DNA from: Myrica gale
Lineage: Eukaryota > Streptophyta > Magnoliopsida > Fagales > Myricaceae
Direction of reading: 5' to 3'
DNA: 64,000 bases
Assembly (NCBI GenBank): GCA_963930655.1
Contig: OZ005620.1
Location: 7,951,001 to 8,015,000 of the forward strand
Below the pieces are notes generated by a model. It was not told the DNA's origin, did not search any database, and saw nothing but the letters and a program-made list of their open reading frames with translations. Positions 34,173 through 44,514 of the stretch are shown piece after piece; within the stretch, counting starts at the first letter, position 1, and every line of letters begins with the position of its first letter. The position numbers and the translations under genes are program-made.

Positions 34173-35455
34173 GAAGTGGGATAATGCTTCTTTGTATTGA
34201 TTGTCAAAGATAACCTCAGATAGAGCGTATCTGGCTGCAGCACCAAATTTACTTAATTTAAAGCATCTTCATATATATAATTGAGAGATCCAGCACTGTC
34301 TACGTTTTTCATTGTCGTAGTATTCTGACAAATTGCCAATTTCGGTACATTTTGCACTATCAAATTAACTTTCCTATGTGATATTTGTACATGCCAGGCC
34401 ATGCGCGCAGGAGTTTGGTTAGAACAAATTGGAGTTGTCCACGAAACTGCGATTAATGTATCAAGGCATCGGTTATGATGGAATGTTTCAATTTGACTTT
34501 TGAGGTCGCTTCGACAACACAGATGCTCTCTCAAGACAGTAGTCGAACTTGGGGGGTCCATCATCCATGATCTGCGTATTAACGTTCTTATGTGAATGAT
34601 GTCATGTTTCCACTCCATTTTTTCAGAGGCTGATCATTGTTTGTGTGTGTATATTTATATATATTTTTGGCTAAGTTCATCAGCTTAGTATTCGCTTAGA
34701 ACGAATGTACACTTTGCCCTTTGGAGGATCTCCAAACGAATAAGACAGAGAATGGGAAAGAGAACAAGTAGAAAAGATTAAGATCGAATCTGCAGTTAAA
34801 AATTAGTCAGAAGGATTTCAACGAAGGAAAGAAGCAGAAATGTAATGTAATAGCGGCCCCCAAGTAGCTGAACCGTCATACACCAAGTTCATTGAAGGAA
34901 ACTAGGAAAGTTCATTGCCTTTTCAGCAATAACCTAAATGCACAAGGCCAGGAATCATGACTTGGCACGTGTACGCTTCTTTTCTTGATTTGTCCGTTGA
35001 CAAGGTATGGAAGAGATCATATGATAGACGCAGAGTATATTCTTTATTTATATATATTGGGACCCTTTGTCTATCGTTTTCCTTTACTTTCAAGTAAATT
35101 AAACGCGAGGTTGAGAATAGGTTGGTGGGATCAATTCCATTGTTCCCGGAAATTAAGCTAATAGGGCGGCTAAAAGCAGACACATGGCTTTACTATACAG
35201 AGAAACGCGTCTTTGGGACCATTAATATCGGCATTGAAATTTCATGTATTCATGGTTAGACAGTAGCTGGCCTCCGAGCAAAACGTGAGCAGGAAAGACG
35301 GAAAAGAAGACGATAAGGGTCGGTTATTGAACAGTTTCCACTACTAGACTTTTTGTATTCCCACTGATCAATCACTCGCCGAAGTGCTATCCTCCGCAAC
35401 TTCAATTTGTCCCTTCCAATTTTATTATTATAGAGAATGCTATGCAAACGGAGGT
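34173..35455. other. Upstream region of CLE gene 1
   Basis: No gene recognised; the open frame at 34253-34618 on the minus strand has no family feature. The last several hundred bases are presumably the CLE promoter. Confidence 0.4.
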
Positions 35456-35464
35456 CTATATAAG
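35456..35464 (+). promoter_or_regulatory. TATA box of CLE gene 1
   Basis: CTATATAAG lies 61 bases before the ATG at 35525. This leaves a leader of roughly 30-40 nt if transcription starts about 30 bases downstream, a normal arrangement for CLE genes. Confidence 0.7.
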
Positions 35465-35524
35465 TCCTACCAAAGCAGCTCTCAGTCTGCACTCACAGCA
35501 AGTTTCGAGACCTAAACTTCTACA

Positions 35525-35773
35525 ATGGCAGGATGGAGGTTCTCGTTATGCCTTGTCCTAATTGTTTTACTGTCATTTTTATGCGGTGGCGCACTTTCTT
35601 CTGATCCATTTTCTTATAGGCGCCACCTTGTATTTATGAGGAGTACCAGAAAAGCGTTGAAGGAGAGTATCAAAGAAGTGTTGAAAGAAAGCATTCGAAG
35701 ACAGGAACTAATTTCAAGCCTCTATGTGCCTGATCGAATAAGCCCCGGAGGACCTGATCCTCATCATCACTAA
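35525..35773 (+). CDS. CLE: CLE signalling-peptide precursor (CLE1-7 type)
   Basis: An intact single-exon frame of 82 residues. Residues 1 to about 25 (MAGWRFSLCLVLIVLLSFLC...) are a secretion signal. The middle is a basic variable region with two KESIxxVLKESI-like repeats (KALKESIKEVLKESIRR). The last 12 residues, RISPGGPDPHHH (71-82), are a CLE dodecapeptide: invariant Arg1, Pro4, Gly6, Pro7, Asp8, Pro9, His11, His12. In the family this is cut out in the apoplast, hydroxylated and sometimes arabinosylated at the prolines, and perceived by CLV1-type receptor kinases. The SPGGPDP core places it with Arabidopsis CLE1-CLE7. His at position 10, where Arg, Gln or Leu is usual, is a small oddity. 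A TATA box at 35456 and AATAAA at 35932 complete the gene. Its receptor and organ cannot be read from sequence. Confidence 0.95.
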   Translation: MAGWRFSLCLVLIVLLSFLCGGALSSDPFSYRRHLVFMRSTRKALKESIKEVLKESIRRQELISSLYVPDRISPGGPDPHHH

Positions 35774-35931
35774 TGTGTCATAACCAGAAAACTCTGGCGC
35801 AGCCTACGTGTCGAAGCTTTTAAGAGACCTGTTTTTTCTTGTTTTTCCCTGCTTGCTTCTAGTTTTTTGGTTTAGTTTTTTTCGCTTCCTAGAATTAGAT
35901 TGCTAGTCGTTGTATGGTAGGTAATTAGATG

Positions 35932-35937
35932 AATAAA
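35932..35937 (+). terminator. Polyadenylation signal candidate of CLE gene 1
   Basis: AATAAA about 160 bases after the stop codon, following a T-rich 3' untranslated stretch. A plausible near-upstream element; plant signals are loose, so confidence is moderate. Confidence 0.4.
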
Positions 35938-38180
35938 TTGGCCCATTTTCATTTCAGCTTAAACTTCATATTGGTCATTAACATTTGCTACCCACTAATT
36001 CCTTACTGTCACTCTTAAATAAAATATAGAACGTGTTATCGAAACTCACACCAGCAGCGCACGAAAAAAGGGAAACTCACAATAGCAGCTTTACGTTTTT
36101 GAGAGAATTGACGACATTACAAAGAGCAAAAGAGCAAAGTTCCTTTATGCATGGGGTCGTAGTTTACATATAAGTGAGGGATGAGTCGTAACAGCTTCTT
36201 TTTTTTACAAAAAAAAAATTACCACAAGGGACACAAAAGAGCAAAAGCAAAGCTAGCTCGAGTGAAGTTTTCATATAAAAGCTCGCCCGACTGCCGCTCG
36301 ACTTTGCCTTGAGCAAGAACCGACAATTTTAAAAAATTCCTACCTTTAAGAATCCTATTCTTGTGAAACTTAATGTAACTTTTTATTCTTAGTGATGCCT
36401 TCTCTTAACCTTAATTAAGGAGACTGTTCTTGAGTTTCCTTGAGCCCACTCAAAAAAAAAATCCCTTAGTGATTCCTGACTTAAATCGAATAGCTTTTCT
36501 CTCACACAATCACCATTGAATCAACCATCTGTTGTAAAGGTTTTCGAGTACGGAAGGAGTTTGGTTGTTAGAGTTTCGAAGTTGAAGAATAAGGTTCTTC
36601 GTGAAAAGTTTACAAGAAGAATCTCATAGGTCTAAAGTGGTTGTTGCACAGAGCGGGTAGAAATAAGATTATTATATCGGGGTTGTTAGAGTCAGCAACA
36701 AATTTTTTTAGTGTCTGAACCACTGTTTGTAAGGATCTATTTTTAGTGAATTTTGGGCGTCACAGATAACCCAAAGTGGCTTTTTCTTTAAAGCTTACTT
36801 CAAAAGTTTTCCACTTAATCAACAAAATCTTGTCTCTTTGTGTGATTAAATTTTTAATTGTGATAGATAACATATATTCACCCCTCTAAGTGTATTAGGG
36901 TCTAAAATAAGTTATAACAAAGGCCGAGAATTAATATTCCGAATATTACAAGAGCTTCTTGCTTTGATCTTCCTTTCCAATAGTCTTCAACATACATGGT
37001 GGCGTTTTACTTTGAACAATTAATAAATGAGCAAAAATGTGAATAAGCAATGGCTGCGAAGAACTTCCACGCAGCAGAACTACGCAGCAAGTGGTGCAGT
37101 TTTATTTGGAAACCACAAGTACATGCATTAATCCTTATTTTCGTTGTCACAAACATGAGCTCTTCGTTTTTGTTCGGATGGTTGAATATAAAACTAAACA
37201 CTCTCGCGAAAATTAAACCTTTCCAATTAAACTGGGGGGAGAATATATTCAAGTGCAATCTATCGCCAGGACTATATGTTGGCAAGTACGAGCACTCGAT
37301 CATGCTTGCTTTCAGATTATATATGCACTTCTGGATTAGCCTATTCGCATCAATATTGTTGAACTGTAAAGTGCTTTAGTTAGTGCATGGGGGGCCTGTG
37401 AAGCAAATGGATTAGACAGACCAGTACTTGTCTTTTCATTTTGAACTTGCACATATTGGGATATGATGAGTATTGACTTCAGAATGTATTTTCAATTCAA
37501 CTTACCTAACGCGGCTTTTTTAAAATGGCCGTCTTCGACAAACTAGTCCACCATCCATCCTTCGAGGCCGTCAAGACCTTTATATCTCCAGAATATGGAA
37601 GGCCAAAGCTACAAGTGGAGTACTTATGTGGATAGTACGTATTGATGAAATTGAAAGATATTCACATTCTTCAAATCAACCTCTACACACAAAGCAACAA
37701 TTGATGGCAAATCAGGCTCTGAATATTAAAAATAAAATTTTCAGGATAAACAAGATTTAGTAAAAGAGTTCCTTAGATAAACATATCCCAAAAGTGGTCA
37801 GAACTTTGGTTTGACCTATATAAGGATCCTAAACAAACACAACACTTTTCGAGGTCTCTAATAAAAATGAAGAAACAAAACAACTTAGGGAGAAAGAAAT
37901 GAAGTGATCTTGATTGTGAAAAATTAGGAGCAAAAAATAAATAATTTTTACTAACATAAATTTAGCAAGATGGCAGGAAGTTACCTCTCAGTTGAAGAAC
38001 TTTTAATTGATGCAAAACAAAAAATCATAATAACTGTATATTTGCCTCAGTTATTATGTAGCACTAGGAGCAAAATCAATGTGTAGAAAAAAAATTCTTT
38101 TAGATCCGATACCTAACTAAACTTAATGGGTATCAAACTTAACTAATTTACGAAGAAAAAGAAAAAAAAATAAAAAAACA
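35938..38180. other. Spacer, no supported gene
   Basis: Contains a 109-codon open frame (37050-37379, plus) with two hydrophobic stretches. I recognise no family and do not call it a gene. The rest is AT-rich. Confidence 0.35.
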
Positions 38181-38200
38181 AGTGTAAAAAAATTTTTTGG

Positions 38201-38262
38201 CCAAACCATGGGTAGCGGACGCACGGGTTCGATACCCCTGCGTCCACCACTGACTACTAAGC
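38201..38262 (+). other. tRNA-like 3' half (T-arm plus CCA), possible SINE remnant
   Basis: GGACGCA and TGCGTCC pair around GGGTTCGATACCCC, which resembles a tRNA T-arm with the polymerase III B box (GGTTCGA), followed by ACCA. No matching 5' half, A box or anticodon arm could be found just upstream. It may be the head of a SINE in disrepair or chance. Confidence 0.25.
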
Positions 38263-38973
38263 TAGCCTCGAGGTGTTCCAGCTATTCACCTACCAATCGA
38301 AAATTGCATATGCATGCAGATGTTTTGAGTTCAGAACTATGCTGGAATTGACTGGGGGCCCTGGAGCCTAGGGTAGGTATTTGTCGAGGCACTGCACCAA
38401 TTGTTTTTGAAGAGAAAAACATCCGAAACCCCTTTAGTACAGTGGCTTTCTACTGGGGGGACAAGATACTTCCGTGACATGACCATATGCTGTTGCTTGC
38501 CTAGGTAGGATACAACACGAGTTCTCTTGGCCCCAATAAGAATATTGGAACAATTTCTAGTAGAAATAAACAAATCATACAAGATTCTACTTCTCCAATT
38601 AGCGATCATATATGTCACTCCATCTATTTCCTGCCAGTTTTCTTTGAAACAATAGGTGAACAACAAAGTGGGTGTTCTCTCTCTCTCTCCTGTAGGATTC
38701 TGCGACTCGTGAACTCTGTTCGTAGGTAATAGTTAAATAATAGCAGGCTAAGATGAGGCTAGCAAGGAATGCAATACTGATTGAGTTCTCCTGGATGGAG
38801 TTATGGAGATCCAACCTGAGCCCAGGGATCAGGACGTGGTTCAGTTCTAGCTTGATATATTATTCATATTGGGCCAAATTCAATCTCCCTCTGTCCGATT
38901 GTCGATATTAATAAACTCATTGTTTCTTAGGTTTCGCAGACATGGTCGTAAAATGCATCTGGAAATTATCGTT

Positions 38974-39905
38974 ATTTTTTTTAAGCGAACGTGAAAATTT
39001 ATTTTACTAGAAACATTACAACAATGTTGAGTACAAATAAGCCTCTAAGGTCCGATAGAATGAACAGGAGCATAAAGTTCATAACAGCAATATTAAAAAG
39101 GCGCAAAGGGCCATACATCTAACGGCTTTAAATGCATAAATTCAGTTGTCCATAAAGGCATCATAGAGTTGGGCCAAAAGACTCAGATTTTAAACAGGTC
39201 CAAAGATTCAAAGCAAACTCCACCAGCAGAGGTAGTGATTTCTGGAGTCCCCAGAAACTCATTCATAATAACACAGTCACAATGGAGGAAATCACGAAAA
39301 GTCAAAACTGCCGATCAACCACTGCAAAGAGGAACCAACAACGTCCAACAGGTTCATGTCTACAAGGAGATTCCTCGGCAATAAGGATGCCACAAGATTC
39401 TTCCCACAAAAGCATAGAGAAATGAAATTATTAGAAACAAAAATAAAAAAGTAAAGCGCACAACAAAAGCACCCCATAGACTGCTGACCAAAATATACGG
39501 TAGAAGAAAACCACAAAAAGTAACCTAAACAGAGCATAAAAAGAGCGTGCACGTGAGATCCACGCGCGTGACTCTTCACCGCCCACCGTACTAGCGTCGG
39601 AGGGATGTGCAAAGGATCGCCTAGAGCTGAGGAACTCTGCTGTGTTGAGCGTTGCTGCAAAAAATCCTCCAAACCCGCTAGATCTAGCCATAAAAATAGA
39701 CAAAACGAAGGAGCCAATGGGTACAGTACTGGAGGGGAGAAAATAAAAGAATAACCAAGGGGAGGACAAAAAAGGAGAGAGGGAGAGGGAAATGAGAGAT
39801 GGGAGGAGCGCCGGAGTCTACCGGAGAAAACGGTCAAAGTAGGCAAGGAAGAGTCTAGAGAGAGGACATAGCACTCTCCATAGAAAAAGTGTTTTTTTTT
39901 CTTCG
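38974..39905 (-). mobile_element. Probable LINE-type (non-LTR) remnant without ORFs
   Basis: On the minus strand the block begins with a CT-rich leader (CTCTCTCTAGAC, then CTCCGGCGCTCC) typical of plant L1 5' ends. It finishes with a 3' tail resembling LINE 3' ends (TTTCTAGTAAAATAAATTT, then TTCACGTTCGCTT) and an A-run. No reverse transcriptase or endonuclease is present between them. The open frame at 39292-39990 is low-complexity and not an RT. I could not find a clear target-site duplication. The call rests on end-style similarity only. Confidence 0.35.
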
Positions 39906-40227
39906 TGAACATTGAAATTTTCAATGAACCATAGAAAATCCTGTTTAGGCGCGGAATTACGTTTGCTTTTATTCTACCTAATCTGTACATGGTGCATGAA
40001 CTTTATCAAATAATGAGCATTTAAAATTAAGCTTTTGCTTGGATGATAACAAATTGTCGGTGGCTATAAACGAAGTATACATAAAAGCTTATCTTCACAG
40101 TACTGGTGTTTAAGTATTGGCACATTAACACATCTTTTGTAATTGCCACAAACAATAGCCAATACAAGTATCTCAAGTCTCTGTTAGGGTTGTGCAAGCC
40201 TACCGCCGGTACAGTCACTGGCCACCA
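39906..40227. other. Spacer before the Pack-MULE
   Basis: No feature recognised. Confidence 0.4.
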
Positions 40228-40237
40228 GGATAGTTCC
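40228..40237. repeat. Left target-site duplication of the Pack-MULE
   Basis: GGATAGTTCC, repeated exactly at 44505-44514 directly outside the inverted repeats. Confidence 0.75.
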
Positions 40238-40546
40238 GGCTACGGTTATGGTGTGACTTTGTAACCGTATGAGTGTGCGATTGCACGGTGAGAATTGTGT
40301 GAGTTTGTTTGGACGGCTCAGATCGCGCCACCGAATAAATGAGGTATAACCTGCAACCCGAAGAGGACGATCCGATCTGAACTCCACGATCCCCCCAAAT
40401 TGAACGCCCTGTGGTTCCTCCCCCAAATCAGCTGTGTGAATCCAGAGCCGTATGCAGGAACTCAGCAGCCCCGACCCCTCTGCCAATTTCCGATTCGAAC
40501 TCCACGAGCCTTCGATTTCCACTTCGCCCTTCAGCCCCGCTCCAGC

Positions 40547-41764
40547 TCAGAAAAGAGTTTTGCTGCTATGCGGTGATTACATGGACGATCATGAGGCATG
40601 TTCTTAACCTATCATGCACTTTGCTCTCTCTCTCTCTCTCTCTCAAGATCAGTTTTCTTCGATGTATCGGTGTTTGTAATGTTAATGTCTGGCTATTTTG
40701 TTTTCTGATTGCAAGCAATGGTTCCTTTCCAAGCGTTGCACGCATTTGGAGTGGCAGTAGATTCCGTGTGCCCCGGCAAGAAAGCCGGTGAAGTCTGCCG
40801 CACTACCGTTCATCAACCTGCTGGTCATCACGCCTGTCTATTTCTGTCCCTCTCCCTCTCTTGTTTTGGTCTCTATACTTTTTCCTTCTTGCTTTAATTT
40901 GGGAATTTCGGATTTTGCGCATGAAAACTGGGAGCACTAGAAGTTTATGATGTTATAGTGGAGGCAAATCGGAGAAACAACTTTTCGCTGTGGCTTTGCT
41001 TAATTTCAAGTTTTCAAAATTCATAACTGAGCTCCTGGACTAGGTACTTACGGAAAGGATCGCTAATGAAGGCTAACCAATCAAGGAGCCAACTTGCTTA
41101 GAAAAAAAAAATCAAGGAGCCAGCCAACTTTGGGTCACGGAAATGGCATCCTATGATTCAATTTCATTCAGTTCTGCCCCATGATGGATGTACAAACTTA
41201 TTTTTTACGAATGTTTAAGAGATGAGGAGCAATGATGGATTTGAAATTTAGATAGTATTACTTATGATTGAGTATGGTGCTTTCTTTATGTGCTAATTTA
41301 TGATGTATAAGTAGTCTTCTTTAATTCTTCTGGAGACTGGAGTAGCACTTGGATAAGGATCAAAGATCACTTGGTTTTGGTTTTAGGTGCCTAGTCGAAC
41401 TCCCCAAAGATCACTTTTTTGTCTCGGACATAATCTGGATATGTTTTTTTCCCCTCCTATTCAGGACTACATGGAAGATTATGAGGTGACTGTTTCTTCA
41501 ACATTGCTATGCCCCCGTTTTTTAAACACATTTACTTTTATATATTCACGTTTTTTGTTTATTGTGTTGCAACAGGGGAGAAAATGTACCGCATACCCAG
41601 CCGTGAAGCTGCATGTTGTCTTGTCCGGTGCCACATGGCTGAAACTTGATCCAATAGATCGTTCCTTCACTGATGGCAATTTAGTAACGAGAGCAGCTTG
41701 GCCAGGGCACCCTGAGTTCATTTCCCAGTTCATGGCGTTGCTCGGTCTTCAAGTAGCATTTTAG
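40547..41764 (+). pseudogene. DJ1D: DJ-1 homolog D (DJ-1/PfpI family) fragments
   Basis: Plus-strand exon pieces follow the order of plant DJ-1D, a two-domain DJ-1/PfpI protein linked to glyoxalase/deglycase activity. They are LLLCGDYMDDHE (about 40557-40596), then MVPFQALHAFGVAVDSVCPG to TVHQPAGH (about 40719-40830), then QDYMEDYEV (about 41462) with a GAG-GTGACT donor. The last is GRKCTAYPAVKLHVVLSG to HPEFISQFMALLGLQVAF with the natural stop (41577-41764) after a TTGCAACAG acceptor. The block with the nucleophile-elbow Cys (ICHGQ segment) and much of both domains is absent. It therefore cannot encode an active DJ-1D, though a short spliced protein could in principle be made. Introns are retained, so capture was at the DNA level. 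Confidence 0.85.
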
Positions 41765-42712
41765 TTGTTTTTATTTACTTGCTATCGGGCCTCGGCTTGC
41801 CTGGGTGTCAGAATGTATCCAAATTGGACAAATGTAAGGTGACCTCTGATGTCTTTGTGCGAGAGAATAATGTGCAGTCTAGTATTTAAATGTGCACCTT
41901 TTCGTGTGCAATTGTTACATTGTCAACATGGTAATGAAAGAGCTATTGTATGAAATTGATATTGCGTGATTTCTGTATTATCCTGCTATGTTCAGGAGGC
42001 CAATTGACTTGGTTTTACAACATGCAGCACGGGAGACCTAATGCAGTTGCAATCAACAATCCTTTAATTTGGTAGTACTAAGGGTGATAGTTGATTGCAA
42101 TACATTGGTTTTAAAAAGAAATTGCCATTGTTTTTTTTTATATTAGGTTTTGAATTATAAATTACTTCTCAAGCATTGGTAGTACCAATTTGGTACCCCA
42201 AAATTCGAAGTCGTACATTGATTTCTTTTGGGGTGCATGGTATTCGCCATTTACAAATTAAGCTTGACCAATTTTCCGTTTGTGATAGAATGATGGATGG
42301 CAAATCAACTGCATCCTGCCAAATATAAATTACTCAATGGGGTTGGTTCCACATGTGGGGAACACTTTGGTAATATATAAATTATATTGGCCTTCCTAAT
42401 TGAGCCAAACCATTTGGAAGATTGATATTTCACACTTTTCAAACCAATGCCCTGCATTCACCTTATTCATTGTGAAAAAATTCAAGAATCAAGTTACATA
42501 AAATGTCTGCTTTTTCTATTTTACAGCTAATAACAATCCAGATTCTAACTTCAAGCATTAGATAGCAAAATATGGAACAGTAAACAAGTTAGATTTGAGT
42601 TCCAGCGGATAAGGCAACAATTTCCTGAAAAATGAGAAGCAGAGCACCTGTCCAAGCATCATGAGCTGCAGTGAAACTGTAAAACCACATGCACTTTAGA
42701 AAGATACGTCCA

Positions 42713-42914
42713 TTAAATTGCAGGGTTAAGAGCACGCTTGATTTCCTCCAATGACCTTCCCTTTGTCTCCACAATATAAGAGCACGCTTATATTGGTAGT
42801 GGTACTATGTACAACATGGCAAGAAGACACAGTTGAGAATCCCAAATACACCGAGTTGATCCCGAACTTGTTCACAATGCTCAAGAAATAGAGGCCAATG
42901 ACAAAGTTAGAGAT
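42713..42914 (-). pseudogene. PGLCT: Last exon of a plastidic glucose transporter (pGlcT)
   Basis: After a CCTGTCAG acceptor the minus strand reads ISNFVIGLYFLSIVNKFG, INSVYLGFSTV and a frame-changed LAMLYI piece. It resumes with VETKGRSLEEIKRALNPAI and a stop at 42715-42713. This is the C-terminal transmembrane helix and conserved ETKGRSLEEI end of the chloroplast-envelope glucose transporter of the sugar-porter family. A small rearrangement with the words AAGAGCACGCTT present twice (42727 and 42779) replaces the GNV segment. Only this exon is present. Confidence 0.8.
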
Positions 42915-43560
42915 CTGACAGGATAGAAAAACCAGAATCAAAAGAGAGACAAAAAAGTCAGCTGCAAAGCAAAAACAAACATAAAAGGAAATATGAAAAC
43001 TGAAGACTACAATAGGCAGCAAACTTAGCCCATCTAACTATAGTAATTCCTATATGGAAGCATCATCTTCCCCTTCGGCAGTGGTGAGGGATAGAGCATG
43101 CCTCAAGAGCAGAAGAGCCATCAACTGCCAAACACAAGAGAATATGACAAGAAGTGTATCCAAGGTCTTGGCCATGAAAGAGACCCAGATGACACAAGGT
43201 ACAAAATGTCTAGATATTGTCAACCAGTATAAACCAGCTCAAAACGTCCAAAACATTTTGTACCTTGTGTGATCTGGGTAAAGGACACAAGTTATCAAAA
43301 CATTTGATTTCTACAGAGTTCAGACATCTAATGTTGAACGGCAAAATGTAGCACCATTAGCACACCACATATTACAAATATCTGGAACCATACATGAAAT
43401 ATCTGGAGCCGATCAACCCTGTAATGGTTGTTCTCTTCTCTATGTCTAATGATTACAAATACAATTATAAGTTGGTAAGAAAACAGAAAGATACAGTCTA
43501 ACATGGGTTCATCATGAGTCCACTACAATTACCACAAAATAATAATGTACAGAGTTCCTA
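42915..43560. other. Pack-MULE interior of unknown origin
   Basis: A short open reading starting MEASSSPSAVVRDRACLKS (43054) is not recognised. A 27-bp inverted pair with 26 matches lies at 43183-43209 and 43253-43279 (ACCCAGATGACACAAGG and its mirror), able to form a hairpin with a 43-base loop. Confidence 0.4.
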
Positions 43561-43574
43561 GTACCACTACCAAT

Positions 43575-43661
43575 ATAAGCCATCTACAGGTTATATTAAC
43601 CAATTAGCATATGATTACAAAATTTTCAGGTTATAAGCCATCTACAGGTTATATTAACCAA
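43575..43661. repeat. Short tandem duplication, period 58 bp
   Basis: ATAAGCCATCTACAGG with TTATATTAACCAATTA after it occurs at 43575 and again at 43633. The AGTACCACTACCAATATAAGC word just before it is also found inverted inside the pGlcT fragment (about 42788). Confidence 0.6.
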
Positions 43662-44109
43662 TTACAAGAAAAACTCGACATCTCGTTGTGAGGTGTACGT
43701 TTACATCAATTTGGGAATCGAAACTTAAAATCTATAAATCAACCCCTGTTATTTGGTACTATGTTTGCATCGTCAGGAAAAAAACCTTTAAAATCTTAAA
43801 AAGTAAAAACCATTTTCTCCCTTATTCAAATGCATTTTGAAATCATTTCTACTAAGGATCATCAATATTTCTCCCATGTCACCAAATTTAAAATAATCAG
43901 TTGTCCAGACCTTCAGACCTTGGACCTCATCACAACCTATTTATCAAAAAAATGCAGATACCCAATGAGGAATTTTCCTGTCCTTCGATCTCACACAAGA
44001 TCATTCATATACGTATTCCTTGAGCTCCAAATTTCAAACAATCAATTTCTCATGCCTCAAATATATAGAACCATATATATATTTATCAAAGAAGTATGTA
44101 TTCTTTCAA

Positions 44110-44504
44110 CATATTAGAGGAAAAACTGTACCTTCTCAGCCGATTTGGAGGAGCTCTGCTAGGGCGAGAAAAATTGGCCTTCGGAGGAGCGGGTGCGTGT
44201 GAAATGCGACCTCAGCGGTTTCAATCTCCGGAGGCGAAGTGGAGTCCTACGACCTAGCCGATTTGGAGGAGCTCTGCTAGGGCGAGAGGCGATTTGAAAT
44301 TAGGGAGGAGTTGAAGACGAAGGCTGAAATTGGGGGCAGAGACCGCGTGTGAAGATTTGCGGGTTGCGGGTTTCATTCAAGTCATACAGCCGAGTGCCTC
44401 ATTAATGCCCTGGCCTAAGCTTGACCGTCCGATGAAGCCCAAAAGATCTGAGTCGTGTAATCTCACCACTCACAGCAACCGAAACTCACATAGTAACCGA
44501 AGTC
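44110..44504 (-). repeat. Right terminal region of the Pack-MULE with internal duplication
   Basis: Related to the right TIR of the MULE at 5022-5381. The block around CCGATTTGGAGGAGCTCTG with TAGGGCGAGA after it is present twice, at about 44141 and 44259 (118 bp apart). The first MULE has it once. Confidence 0.7.
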
Positions 44505-44514
44505 GGATAGTTCC
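44505..44514. repeat. Right target-site duplication of the Pack-MULE
   Basis: GGATAGTTCC, identical to 40228-40237. Confidence 0.75.

Larger units (their letters stand above)
40238..44504. mobile_element. Pack-MULE carrying DJ-1D and plastidic glucose transporter fragments
   Basis: The ends read GGCTACGGTTATGGTGTGAC on the left and GACTTCGGTTACTATGTGAG in reverse complement on the right, followed on both sides by sequence related to the 248-5381 MULE TIR (for example GACGGCTCAGATC on the left, and CCGATTTGGAGGAGCTCTG and the GACCGTCCGATGAAGCCC area on the right). A perfect 10-bp duplication flanks it. No transposase is present. Inside are spliced-gene fragments of two unrelated nuclear genes in opposite orientation, the hallmark of a Pack-MULE. 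The TIRs are more diverged from each other than those of the first MULE, so it is probably older. Confidence 0.8.

Noticed and set aside
34253-34618. 121-codon minus-strand frame upstream of CLE gene 1
   Set aside because: No recognisable family, no coding signature; overlaps the likely CLE promoter.
37050-37379. 109-codon plus-strand frame with hydrophobic segments
   Set aside because: No family match that I know; competing frame on the other strand of similar length; no promoter or splice support.
39292-39990. 232-codon minus-strand frame
   Set aside because: Longest frame there but low-complexity and spanning what looks like a LINE-type leader; no RT or nuclease motif.
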